Assembly: GCF_008642375.1 (NCBI RefSeq)
Contig: NZ_CP029194.1
Location: forward strand, 3,038,001 to 3,102,000
Direction of reading: 5' to 3'
DNA from: Streptomyces venezuelae
GTDB lineage: Bacteria > Actinomycetota > Actinomycetes > Streptomycetales > Streptomycetaceae
DNA: 64,000 bases
Each line of letters begins with the position of its first letter. Within the stretch, counting starts at the first letter, position 1. A program made the translations under genes and the position numbers. Positions 1-9,307 of the stretch are shown one piece after another. The notes beneath the pieces were generated by a model. The model was not told the DNA's origin. It was given only the letters and a program-made list of their open reading frames with translations, and made no database searches.

Positions 1-45
1 CAATCCGGCCGAAGTCAGGGCGTCCCCGGCCTCAAGTCGTCCTGT

Positions 46-483
46 TCACGGGGTCGGTCGCGAGAGCCGGGACAACGTGGCGCAGATCACAGCGATCGCC
101 ATGCCGCCGAAGAGGAAGAGCAGCTCTCCGCCGCCTCCGCCGAACACCCCGTCGCCCTCGGGGCGTCCGAAGCTCAGCAGGATGACGGCGACGAGCCAGC
201 CGACGCCCGCGGCGACGACGCCGACCTGGGTGCCGGTGGCGCGGAGCCCTCCGTAGAAGACGGCGGCACTGGCGAGGAGCGCGAGGAGCAAGCCCGCGGG
301 GAACCACGCGGCTTGGACGAGGGCTCCGGCGGTGCCGACGAGGGCGCCGAGGGCGACCAGGGCGCCGTACCAGGCGTATCGGGCGCCTCGGGAGGTCGGG
401 AGGGCGGCCGGTGCCGGGGCCTGGGCGGGGGTCCGGGGGGAGCCGCCCGAGGAGGCCCGGGGGGCGCGGGAGGCGGCGCTCAC
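46..483 (-). CDS. DUF6113-like membrane protein
   Basis: Small integral membrane protein of 145 residues. A proline- and alanine-rich N-terminus of about 30 residues is followed by roughly four hydrophobic segments (about 34-54, 58-80, 88-106 and 122-138). A glycine-rich loop lies between the last two. The start codon overlaps the end of mshB by four bases, so the two are translationally coupled. It matches what I recall as the DUF6113 family found beside mshB in streptomycetes. The function is unknown and no catalytic residues are evident. Confidence 0.8.
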   Translation of the reverse strand: MSAASRAPRASSGGSPRTPAQAPAPAALPTSRGARYAWYGALVALGALVGTAGALVQAAWFPAGLLLALLASAAVFYGGLRATGTQVGVVAAGVGWLVAVILLSFGRPEGDGVFGGGGGELLFLFGGMAIAVICATLSRLSRPTP

Positions 484-1370
484 GCGGTCACCCCCGCGAA
501 GAGGTCCGTCTCGCGGACGCCGGCGGGGGCGCCCGGGGTGCCCTGGACCAGCTCGTAGTACTCGGTGGTGAAGATCGGCTGGCCGAGGTCGTTGGAGAGG
601 GCGAAGAACGGGCCGTCGACCGCGACTTGGGTGGCGTGCGCGGCCATCGCCGCGCTCTTGCGGGCCGTGTGCTCCGGGCCGGCGTCGATCTCGGTCGTGA
701 TCCGGTCCTCGTCGACGACTCCGGGGACGTCGTCGATCGCGGCGACGGCGGGGAAGACGGAGCCCTCGGCGCGCAGCCTGGCGAAGCCGGCCTCGGCGAC
801 GGGGCGGGGGACGCGGTTCCAGTAGATCTTGGCGATCGCGTGGGCGGGGCCGAGGTCGGGGCGGTAGTCCGGGTCGGCGGCGAGTTCGGCGGCGCGGGTG
901 GCGACCCGGTGGGCCTGGATGTGGTCGGGGTGGCCGTAGCCGCCGTCGGGGTCGTAGGTGACGAGGACCTGGGGGCGGGTCTCGCGGATCACCTCGACGA
1001 GGTGGGGGGCGGCGGTGTCGACGTCCGTGTTCCAGAACGCGTTCTCGCGCTTGTTCTGCTCGGCGCCCATCATTCCGGAGTCGCGGAAGCGGCCGGGGCC
1101 GCCGAGGAAGCGGTGGTCGGTGACCCCCAGCTCGGCCATCGCGGCGGCGAGTTCGCCGACGCGGTGGGGGCCGAGCCGGTCCTCGCGGTCGGGGGCCAGG
1201 TGGGCGAGGGCGGGCGGGATGACCTCGCCCTCCTCGCCGAGTGTGCAGGTGACCAGCGTGACAAGGGCGCCCTCGGCCGCGTACCTGGCCATGGTGGCGC
1301 CGTTGTTGATCGACTCGTCGTCCGGGTGCGCGTGCACGAGGAGCAGACGACGGGCGGGAAGATCGGTCAT
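480..1370 (-). CDS. mshB: MshB, GlcNAc-Ins deacetylase of mycothiol synthesis
   Basis: Zinc amidase that removes acetate from N-acetylglucosaminyl-inositol to give GlcN-Ins, the second dedicated step of mycothiol synthesis in the cytoplasm. The LmbE/PIG-L fold is shown by HAHPDDE at residues 13-19, whose His15 and Asp18 should bind zinc with Asp17 as the general base. GGYGHPDH ends at residue 150 and supplies the third metal ligand. Length (296) is normal for the family; the N-terminus resembles M. tuberculosis MshB as I remember it. The related Mca amidase is the alternative, but the [10 protein letters not shown] segment and the length favour MshB. It overlaps the downstream membrane protein by four bases. 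Confidence 0.93.
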   Translation of the reverse strand: MTDLPARRLLLVHAHPDDESINNGATMARYAAEGALVTLVTCTLGEEGEVIPPALAHLAPDREDRLGPHRVGELAAAMAELGVTDHRFLGGPGRFRDSGMMGAEQNKRENAFWNTDVDTAAPHLVEVIRETRPQVLVTYDPDGGYGHPDHIQAHRVATRAAELAADPDYRPDLGPAHAIAKIYWNRVPRPVAEAGFARLRAEGSVFPAVAAIDDVPGVVDEDRITTEIDAGPEHTARKSAAMAAHATQVAVDGPFFALSNDLGQPIFTTEYYELVQGTPGAPAGVRETDLFAGVTA

Positions 1371-1406
1371 GGCCCCAGCCTACGAGACCCGCCGCGGCCT
1401 ACGAGG

Positions 1407-1601
1407 TCAGAACTTCAGGCCGCCGATCATGCTCGCCACGTTCGTCGTGAGCGTGCTGATGGACGGGGCGATGGAGGAGCTCGCCAAGTAGAAGCCGAGG
1501 AGCGCGCAGATCGCCGCGTGTCCTGCCTTCAGTCCCGATTTCCGGATCAGCAGGAAGACGACGATCGCCAGCAGCACCACCACCGAAATCGAGAGTGCCA
1601 C
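1407..1601 (-). CDS. small two-helix membrane protein
   Basis: A 64-residue protein that starts at a GTG codon. A GGAGGT ribosome site lies about eight bases upstream, whereas the longer ATG frame from 1682 has none. A first hydrophobic helix (about 2-22) is followed by the basic turn RKSGLKAGH and a second helix (about 31-48), then a short tail ending in Lys-Phe. Two strong helices with a basic loop suggest a helical-hairpin membrane protein. It lies just upstream of mshB in the same direction and may be cotranscribed. Function unknown; I recall similar small proteins at this position in other streptomycetes. Confidence 0.72.
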   Translation of the reverse strand: MALSISVVVLLAIVVFLLIRKSGLKAGHAAICALLGFYLASSSIAPSISTLTTNVASMIGGLKF

Positions 1602-1770
1602 GGCGGTCCACCTCCACACTTCTTCGGTCGGATATTCGAGCGGTTCGGTCAACGAGCATGTGCCAGTCGGGTACATACCCACCTAGCGCTACGGATCATA
1701 ACTATCCGTGCCATCGCATCGATCGGCGGACAGGGGCACGAGGGGGGCGCACGGCGCTAGTTTCAGCCGC

Positions 1771-3930
1771 ATGACCTCGCCTCGACAGCCTTCGGCCGCA
1801 CCCCGGGCCGCGCTCTCCTTCCCTCGCCAGCAGGCCCGGACCCAGCGCTTCACGCTGGGCGTTCCGCGCGGTTTCTCGGTCTCTCCCGACGGGGAACGCG
1901 TCGTGTTCGTCAGATCCGCCTCCGGGACCGATCGTTCGCACAAGCTGTGGGTTCTCGATCTTCCGGCGGCCGGTACGCCGGTGGAGCGGGTGGCCGCCGA
2001 TCCCTCGACGCTGCTCGCGGGAGCCGCGGAGGAGCTGTCTCCGGAGGAGCGGGCGCGCCGGGAGCGGAGCCGTGAGGGCTCGGGCGGGATCGTGGCGTAC
2101 GCGGTGGACGCGGCCGTGGAACTGGCGGCGTTCGCCCTGTCGGGGCGGCTTTTCACGGCGGAGCTGCGGGCGGGGACGGCGCGGGAGCTCCCGGTGCCGG
2201 GGCCGGTGATCGACCCGCGTCCCTCGCCGGACGGGCGGCTCGTCGCGTATGTGGCGGAGGGTGCGCTGCGAGTGGTCGGAGCGGATGGTTCCGGCGATCG
2301 GGAGCTTGCCGTTCCGGATGACGGGCACGTCTCCTACGGATTGGCCGAATTCATCGCATCCGAGGAGATGGGAAGGGACCGCGGTTTCTGGTGGTCCCCC
2401 GACTCGGACCGGCTGCTCGTCGCCCGCGCGGACGACCGGGCCGTACGCCGCTGGTGGATCGCCGACCCGGCGCATCCCGGGCGGGCGCCGCACGAGGTCG
2501 CGTACCCCGCGACGGGGACGGACAACGCGGACGTGCGGCTCTTCCTCGTGGGTCTCGACGGAGCGCGTACGGAGGTGGTGTGGGACCGGGAGCGGTATCC
2601 GTACCTCGCGCGCGTGCACTGGTCGGCGGCCGGGGCTCCGCTGCTGCTCGTCCAGGCGCGGGACCAGCGGTCCCAGCTGAACCTCGCGGTGGACCCGGAG
2701 TCAGGGAAGACCTCGACCGTGCGGGCGGAGGAGGATCCGGCCTGGCTGGAGCTGCTGCCGGGGGTGCCGGCGTGGTCGCCGGACGGGGAGCTCGTCCGGG
2801 TCACGGACGAGAGCGGGGTGCGGGCCCTCGCCGTCGGGGAGCGGCTCCTCACCGACGGGACGCTGCACGTCAGGGCGGTGCTCGGCTTCGGGGAGAGCGA
2901 GATCCTCGTATCGGCTTCGGCGGGTGAGGCGGCCGAGACTCCGGAGACCGGCGAGATCCATGTGTACCGGGTGACCGACGGGGGCGTGGAGCGGCTCTCC
3001 GAGGGAGCCGGGGTGCACCGGGCGGTGGCCTCGGGTCCGGTGACGGTGCTGGTCTCGGCGCGGCCGGACGCGCCGGGGAGCGTGGCGCGGGTGCTGCGGG
3101 ACGGCGAGGAGGCCGCCGTGGTGGGCTCGTACGCGCAGGAGCCGGTGATCTCCGCGCGGGTGCGGCTCACGGAGGCGGGCGCCCGGCGGATCCCGTGCGC
3201 GGTGCTGCTGCCCACGGGGTACGCGGAGGGGGACGGGCCGCTTCCGGTGCTCCTCGATCCGTACGGCGGTCCGCACGGGCAGCGCGTGCTCGCCGCGCAA
3301 CAGGCCTGCCTGACGTCCCAGTGGTTCGCCGACCAGGGCTTCGCGGTGATCGTGGCGGACGGGCGCGGCATGCCCGGCCGCTCCCCCGCCTGGGAGAAGG
3401 CGATCCTGCGCGATCTGTCGCCGACGCTCGACGACCAGGTGGAGGCGCTGCACGCACTGGCCGAGCACCTCCCGCTGGACCTGGACCGGGTGGCGATCCG
3501 CGGCTGGTCCTACGGCGGCTACCTCGCCGCCCGGGCGGTGCTCCAGCGGCCGGACGTCTTCCACGCGGCGGTCGCCGGGGCGCCGGTGACGGACTGGCGG
3601 CTGTACGACACGCACTACACGGAGCGGTACCTCGGCACCCCGCAGGACGATCCGGAGGTGTACGCGGCGCAGTCGCTGCTCGGCGACGACGGTCTGACGG
3701 CCCCGGAGGAGCCGGCGCGGCCGATGATGGTCGTGCACGGTCTCGCCGACGACAACGTCGTGTTCGCGCACGCCCTGCGGCTCTCCTCGGCGCTGCTCGC
3801 GGCGGGCCGGCCGCACGAGGTGCTGCCGCTGTCCGGGGTCACGCACATGACGCCGCAGGAGCAGGTGGCGGAGAACCTGCTCCTGCTCCAGGTCGACTTC
3901 CTGAAGAGGGCGCTGGGCATGGCGCTGTGA
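1771..3930 (+). CDS. S9 family (DPP-IV-like) prolyl peptidase
   Basis: Serine peptidase of family S9, 719 residues: an N-terminal beta-propeller with repeated SPDG-type blades followed by a C-terminal alpha/beta hydrolase. The catalytic serine is in GWSYGG (Ser580), the acid is at Asp660/661 in GLADDN, and the histidine is His692 in THMT. The EE pair in FIASEEMGR near residue 200 matches the DPP-IV element that grips the free N-terminus of the substrate, so release of X-Pro or X-Ala dipeptides is likely. The start was placed at ATG 1771 because upstream codons lack family features. No signal peptide is seen, so it is probably cytoplasmic. It may process peptides imported by the nearby permeases. 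Confidence 0.88.
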   Translation: MTSPRQPSAAPRAALSFPRQQARTQRFTLGVPRGFSVSPDGERVVFVRSASGTDRSHKLWVLDLPAAGTPVERVAADPSTLLAGAAEELSPEERARRERSREGSGGIVAYAVDAAVELAAFALSGRLFTAELRAGTARELPVPGPVIDPRPSPDGRLVAYVAEGALRVVGADGSGDRELAVPDDGHVSYGLAEFIASEEMGRDRGFWWSPDSDRLLVARADDRAVRRWWIADPAHPGRAPHEVAYPATGTDNADVRLFLVGLDGARTEVVWDRERYPYLARVHWSAAGAPLLLVQARDQRSQLNLAVDPESGKTSTVRAEEDPAWLELLPGVPAWSPDGELVRVTDESGVRALAVGERLLTDGTLHVRAVLGFGESEILVSASAGEAAETPETGEIHVYRVTDGGVERLSEGAGVHRAVASGPVTVLVSARPDAPGSVARVLRDGEEAAVVGSYAQEPVISARVRLTEAGARRIPCAVLLPTGYAEGDGPLPVLLDPYGGPHGQRVLAAQQACLTSQWFADQGFAVIVADGRGMPGRSPAWEKAILRDLSPTLDDQVEALHALAEHLPLDLDRVAIRGWSYGGYLAARAVLQRPDVFHAAVAGAPVTDWRLYDTHYTERYLGTPQDDPEVYAAQSLLGDDGLTAPEEPARPMMVVHGLADDNVVFAHALRLSSALLAAGRPHEVLPLSGVTHMTPQEQVAENLLLLQVDFLKRALGMAL

Positions 3931-3931
3931 G

Positions 3932-4930
3932 TCACCAGCCGGGCGGCGGCGGGTACGGCGGGGCCGGGGGCGGTCCGTACGAGCCGTAGGGGCCGTAGGG
4001 GGCGGGCGCGGCGACCGGGACGCCGCGCCCGGCGAGGAGGACGAGCACCGCGAGGCCGCCGAACACCCCGAAGACGGCGGTGAGGACGTACATCTGCTCG
4101 ATGGTGCGGGCCTCCGCGAAGTGCGGGATCACCTCGAAGCGGACGACCCTCGCGAGGAGGGCGAGGCCGGTCGCCGTCAGGAACGCCCCGGCGAGCAGTC
4201 CGAAGGCCCGGGTGTGGCGGGCGCGGGCGAAGGCGGAGACGGCGGCGGTGCCGTACAGCGCGACGAGGATCACCGCCACCCAGCCGGGCGGGGGCGCGAG
4301 GGCCGGTCCCATGAGGGACCGGCCGCCGAGGAACCGGTCGACGGTGATCTCCGGGGGCAGTTGGGCGGCCGTGTGCACCTCCCACGAAACGACGGGGACG
4401 ATCCCGGCGAGGAGAAGGAGTCCGGCGGTGACGGCCGGGCCCGTGCGGGGGCGGGTGGGGAGCTGTTCGTGCGGGATGTCGGCCCGGCGGCGGCCCGCGG
4501 CGGCGGTGACGACGAGGCCGGCGGCGAGGGCCAGTTCGAGAAGGGCGGTGACGAGCGCGCCGCTCCCCGGCGCCCAGAGTCCGGGCAGGCGCAGGGCGAG
4601 GGTGACGGCGCCGGTGGCGACGAGCGCGGAGGCCGCGTGGCGGGAGCGCAGCGCGGCGACGGCGGTGGCGGCGCAGACGGCGAGGAGCAGGGGGTCGGCG
4701 AGGGAGGTGGCGACCCGCCCCCTCACGAAGTACTGGGAGCCGGGGTCCCCGGTCCAGGACCACGCGAGGTCGGCGGGCGAGCCGAGCTCGGCGAGGTCCT
4801 CGAGGATCCACACGGCGGCTATGAGGGCGAGCGCGGCGCAGAGCGCGGCGCCCGTGAGTCGTGCCGGTCGGGTCACAGTCACGGACTCGATACTCACGGT
4901 CGCGACCCGCCGAAACAAGCGGTTCCGCAT
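3932..4930 (-). CDS. multi-pass membrane protein with Pro/Tyr-rich tail
   Basis: Integral membrane protein of unknown function, about 332 residues, with roughly seven to eight hydrophobic segments. It ends in a cytosolic-type tail of repeated PYGPYGSYG and PPPP motifs. The longer frame starting at 4996 would run through the terminator hairpin at 4957-4994, so a later start is more likely: ATG 4930, or GTG 4897 just before the first helix. Neither has a convincing ribosome site. It converges on the S9 peptidase with almost no gap. No known catalytic motif was seen. Confidence 0.7.
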   Translation of the reverse strand: MRNRLFRRVATVSIESVTVTRPARLTGAALCAALALIAAVWILEDLAELGSPADLAWSWTGDPGSQYFVRGRVATSLADPLLLAVCAATAVAALRSRHAASALVATGAVTLALRLPGLWAPGSGALVTALLELALAAGLVVTAAAGRRRADIPHEQLPTRPRTGPAVTAGLLLLAGIVPVVSWEVHTAAQLPPEITVDRFLGGRSLMGPALAPPPGWVAVILVALYGTAAVSAFARARHTRAFGLLAGAFLTATGLALLARVVRFEVIPHFAEARTIEQMYVLTAVFGVFGGLAVLVLLAGRGVPVAAPAPYGPYGSYGPPPAPPYPPPPGW

Positions 4931-4956
4931 GGGCGGGGGTGACGGGGGTGTGTGAA

Positions 4957-4994
4957 GAGCCGGCCGGGGCGGCATGGTGCGCCCCGGCCGGCTC
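4957..4994 (-). terminator. terminator of first peptide ABC operon
   Basis: A perfect 15-bp GC-rich inverted repeat (arms 4957-4971 and 4980-4994, 8-nt loop) about 80 bp beyond the last ATPase gene of the first operon. There is no strong U tract, as is usual in Streptomyces. It overlaps the 5' end of the longest frame of the next gene, which argues against that frame's start. Confidence 0.72.
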
Positions 4995-5072
4995 ACGGCA
5001 CCCGCACGGCCGTACGTCGACGATCGTGCCGTGTCCGTATATCGGAGGCGAGTCGGCCGGATTGCCCGCGGG

Positions 5073-6198
<1,126 letters not shown>

Positions 6199-6206
<8 letters not shown>

Positions 6207-7182
6207 GGAGGCACTCCTTCCAGAAGTGGCAGGCGCTGGCGCGCGGTACCGGGGACTCGGTCACGTCGTACAGCGGGGGCTCGTCGGTGCGGCACCGGTC
6301 CCGGGCGAGCGGGCAGCGCGGGTTGAAGGAGCAGCCGGACGGGATGGCGAGGAGGTTGGGCGGGAGACCCTTGATCGCGTAGAGCTCCTGGCCCTTCTGG
6401 TCGAGGCGCGGGATGGAGTCGAGCAGGCCTCGGGTGTAGGGGTGGGCGGGCGCCTTGTAGATCTCGTGGACGGGCGCCTGTTCGACGATCTTGCCCGCGT
6501 ACATGACGGCGATCTTGTCGGCGACGTCGGCGACGACTCCGAGGTCGTGCGTGATGAGGATGAGCCCCATGTTGAGCTCGCGCTGGAGCTCGGCGAGGAG
6601 GTCCATGACCTGGGCCTGGACGGTGACGTCGAGGGCGGTGGTCGGCTCGTCGGCGATGATCAGTTCGGGTTCGAGGGCGAGCGCCATCGCGATCATGATG
6701 CGCTGGCGCATGCCGCCGGAGAACTGGTGGGGGTACTGGCCGACGCGCTCCTTGGCGGCGGGGATGCGGACCCGGTCCATGAGCTCGACGGCCTTGGCGC
6801 GGGAGTCCTTGCGCGACATGCCCTTGTGGACCTGGAACATCTCGCCGAGCTGGTCGCCGACGCTGACGACGGGGTTGAGGGAGGACAGCGCGTCCTGGAA
6901 GACCATCGCCATCTTGGCCCCGCGGATCTTGCGCCGCTCGTCCTCCTTGAGCTTCAGGAGGTCCTGGCCCTGGAAGAGGATCTCGCCGCCGCTGATCTTG
7001 CCCGGCGGGATGTCGAGGATGCCCATGACGGCCTGGGCGGTCACGGACTTGCCGGAGCCGGACTCGCCGAGGACGGCGAGGGTCTCCCCCGCGTCGACGG
7101 AGTAGTTGACGCCGTTGACCGCCTTCGCCACCCCGTCCCGGGTGTGGAACTCCACGTGCAGGTCGCGCACTTCGAGCAGCAT
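6199..7182 (-). CDS. oligopeptide ABC transporter ATPase, OppD/DppD type (operon 1)
   Basis: Partner ATPase of the first peptide importer, 327 residues, expected to dimerise with the OppF-type subunit. Walker A GESGSGKS is at 39-46, [12 protein letters not shown] carries the Q-loop, then SGGMRQR and a Walker B ending DEPTTALD. The C-terminal Cys-containing oligo_HPY region (PSGCSFNPRCP) is present. Its stop codon overlaps the start of the downstream ATPase gene and it sits six bases after the permease gene, so translation is probably coupled. Confidence 0.92.
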
Positions 7183-7188
7183 GGGTCC

Positions 7189-8175
7189 CTACCTCAGCTT
7201 CGGGTCGAGGGCGTCGCGGACGGCGTCGCCGAGCATGATGAAGGCGAGCACGGTGATCGCGAGCGCGCCGGAGGGCCAGAGCAGCATGTGCGGTGCGTTG
7301 CGCACGTAGGCGGCGGCCGAGGAGATGTCGATGCCCCAGGAGACGGTGGGCGGCTTGAGACCGACGCCGAGGAAGGAGAGCGTGGCCTCGAGCGAGATGT
7401 ACGTGCCCAGCGCGATGGTCGCGACGACGATGACGGGCGCGAGGGCGTTGGGCGCGATGTGCCGGAGCAGCATGCGGTTGTTGGAGGCGCCGAGCGCGCG
7501 GGCGGCCTGCACGTAGTCGTTCTGTTTGGCCGTGATGACGGAGCCGCGGGCGATGCGGGAGAGCTGCGGCCAACCGAGGAGCACCATGAAGCCGATGACG
7601 GGCCAGACGCTGTTGCTGCTGACGACGGAGAGCAGGACGAGGCCGCCGAGGACGACGGGGATGGCGAAGAAGACGTCGGTGATCCGGGAGAGGACGCCGT
7701 CCCAGGCGCCGCCGTAGAAGCCGGCGAGCCCGCCGAGGACGGAGCCGAGGATCGTCACGCCGAGGGTGGCGAAGACGCCGACCTGGACGGAGGCCCTGGC
7801 CCCGTAGACCGTACGGGTGTAGACGTCGCAGCCCTGGCCGTTGAAGCCGAAGGGGTGGCCGGGCTGGGAGCCCTCCTGCGCCTTGGAGAGGTCGCAGTCG
7901 AGGGGGTTCCCGCTGGCGATGAGCTGCGGCCAGATGGCGATGACCACGAGGAACAGGATGATCAGGCCGGAGATGATGAAGATCGGGTTCCGGCGCAGGT
8001 CGTGCCAGGCGTCGGACCAGAGGGAGCGGGGCTTCTTGTCGGGGCCGGTGCCCTCGGGGCCGCCCGGGGTCTTCTCCAGGCTCTCCCCCTCGTCCATCGC
8101 GAGGTCGGTCCCGCCTCCGGCTCCGGTGTGGTTGATCGCGCGGCCGTCGTCGAACGGCTGAGGCTGCTCAGGCAT
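7189..8175 (-). CDS. oligopeptide ABC transporter permease, OppC/DppC type (operon 1)
   Basis: Inner-membrane permease of 328 residues with a long polar N-terminal extension (about 65 residues), then a first helix (FIISGLIILFLVVIAI). After a periplasmic-side loop come five helices carrying the binding-protein-dependent transport domain. The EAA-type loop lies around AARALGASNNRMLLRHIAPNA. The start at ATG 8175 overlaps the end of the upstream permease by eight bases, matching the paired operon; six more upstream codons are possible. It ends in the typical DPKLR. Confidence 0.9.
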   Translation of the reverse strand: MPEQPQPFDDGRAINHTGAGGGTDLAMDEGESLEKTPGGPEGTGPDKKPRSLWSDAWHDLRRNPIFIISGLIILFLVVIAIWPQLIASGNPLDCDLSKAQEGSQPGHPFGFNGQGCDVYTRTVYGARASVQVGVFATLGVTILGSVLGGLAGFYGGAWDGVLSRITDVFFAIPVVLGGLVLLSVVSSNSVWPVIGFMVLLGWPQLSRIARGSVITAKQNDYVQAARALGASNNRMLLRHIAPNALAPVIVVATIALGTYISLEATLSFLGVGLKPPTVSWGIDISSAAAYVRNAPHMLLWPSGALAITVLAFIMLGDAVRDALDPKLR

Positions 8176-9091
8176 AGCGGATCCTCGGGTCAAGGACGGC
8201 GTACAGGAGGTCGACGAGCAGGTTCGCCACCAGGAAGACCAGGACGAGGACGGTCACGAAGCCGACCACGGTCTGGGTGTTCTGGCGGAGAATGCCCTGG
8301 TAGAGCTGGTAGCCGACACCGTGGATGTTGAAGATCCGCTCGGTGACGATGGCTCCGCCCATCAGCGCGCCGACGTCGGTCCCGATGAACGTCACGACGG
8401 GGATGAGGCTGTTGCGCAGCAGGTGGCGGGTGATGACCCGGTGGCGGGGCAGGCCCTTGGCGACGGCGGTGCGGACGTAGTCGGCCCGCTTGTTCTCGGC
8501 GATCGAGGTCCGGGTGAGCCGGGTGACGTACGCGAGGGAGACCGAGGCGAGGACGAGGCCCGGGACGATCAGTTCGTTGAGCGGTGCGTCGCTGGAGACG
8601 GCCGGCTTGATCCAGCCCCACTCGACTCCGAGGAGGAGCTGGAGGATGAGGCCGGTGACGAAGGTCGGGATGGAGATGACGATCAGGGTCAGCAGCAGCA
8701 CGCTGGTGTCGATGGGATGGCCGCGCTTGAGGCCGGTGAGGACGCCGAGGCTGATGCCGATGACGATCTCGAAGAAGATGGCGACGATGGTGAGGCGGAT
8801 GGTGACCGGGAAGGCGCTGGCCATCAGCTCGGTGACTTCCTGGCCGTTGAAGGCGGTGCCGAAGTCGCCGGTGAAGACGTTGCCCATGTAGGTCAGGTAT
8901 TGCTGCCAGACGGGCTTGTCGAGCCCGAACTCCTTTTCGAGCTGCGCCGCGGTCGCCGGGTCGCACTGGCGGTCGCCGCACAGACCGGCGATGGGGTCGC
9001 CCATCACGTTCACCATCAGGAAGATCAGCAGCGTGGCGCCGAAGAAGACCGGGATCATCTGCAGCAGTCGCCGGATCACATAACGACCCAT
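8168..9091 (-). CDS. oligopeptide ABC transporter permease, OppB/DppB type (operon 1)
   Basis: Inner-membrane permease of 307 residues with the classic start MGRYVIRRLLQMIPVFFG, then a large extracytoplasmic loop with two cysteines (GLCGDRQC, about 37-42). Five further helices follow, with the EAA loop near AVAKGLPRHRVITRHLLRNSL. It ends in DPRIRYA, typical of OppB. It is the first permease gene after the binding-protein gene and is separated from it by 216 bp that contain a strong hairpin. The downstream permease start overlaps its end. Confidence 0.92.
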   Translation of the reverse strand: MGRYVIRRLLQMIPVFFGATLLIFLMVNVMGDPIAGLCGDRQCDPATAAQLEKEFGLDKPVWQQYLTYMGNVFTGDFGTAFNGQEVTELMASAFPVTIRLTIVAIFFEIVIGISLGVLTGLKRGHPIDTSVLLLTLIVISIPTFVTGLILQLLLGVEWGWIKPAVSSDAPLNELIVPGLVLASVSLAYVTRLTRTSIAENKRADYVRTAVAKGLPRHRVITRHLLRNSLIPVVTFIGTDVGALMGGAIVTERIFNIHGVGYQLYQGILRQNTQTVVGFVTVLVLVFLVANLLVDLLYAVLDPRIRYA

Positions 9092-9119
9092 GGGGGGCTC
9101 CGGGGGTTGGCTCCGGGTA

Positions 9120-9240
9120 GGGGTGGACTCCGTGGAGGAGGCGCTCCGGGAGGAGGCGCTCGGGGAGAAGGCGCTCCGGGGAGAAGGCCCTCCGGGGAAG
9201 AGCTGCTCCGGGGAGGGGCCGGCTCCGGGGAGGGCTGTGG
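9120..9240. repeat. degenerate GC-rich direct repeats in operon 1 spacer
   Basis: The spacer between the binding-protein and permease genes contains at least five imperfect copies of a unit like GGCGCTCCGGGGAGAA, roughly 15-18 bp each. No coding frame is supported here. The array lies immediately on the permease side of the hairpin at 9245-9290. It looks like slippage-generated DNA. Confidence 0.55.
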
Positions 9241-9244
9241 GGAA

Positions 9245-9290
9245 GGCGTACGGCCCGGCGCGGTGGTGTCCGCTGGCCGGGCCGTACGCC
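9245..9290 (-). terminator. intra-operon hairpin after binding-protein gene (operon 1)
   Basis: Perfect 15-bp inverted repeat (9245-9259 with 9276-9290, 16-nt loop) starting 18 bp beyond the binding-protein stop codon and about 150 bp before the permease start. It probably acts as a partial terminator or RNA-stability element that makes the lipoprotein more abundant than the membrane subunits, a common arrangement in binding-protein-dependent importers. The second operon has a hairpin at the same place. Confidence 0.65.
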
Positions 9291-9307
9291 GCCGACCTCC
9301 TACGGCG

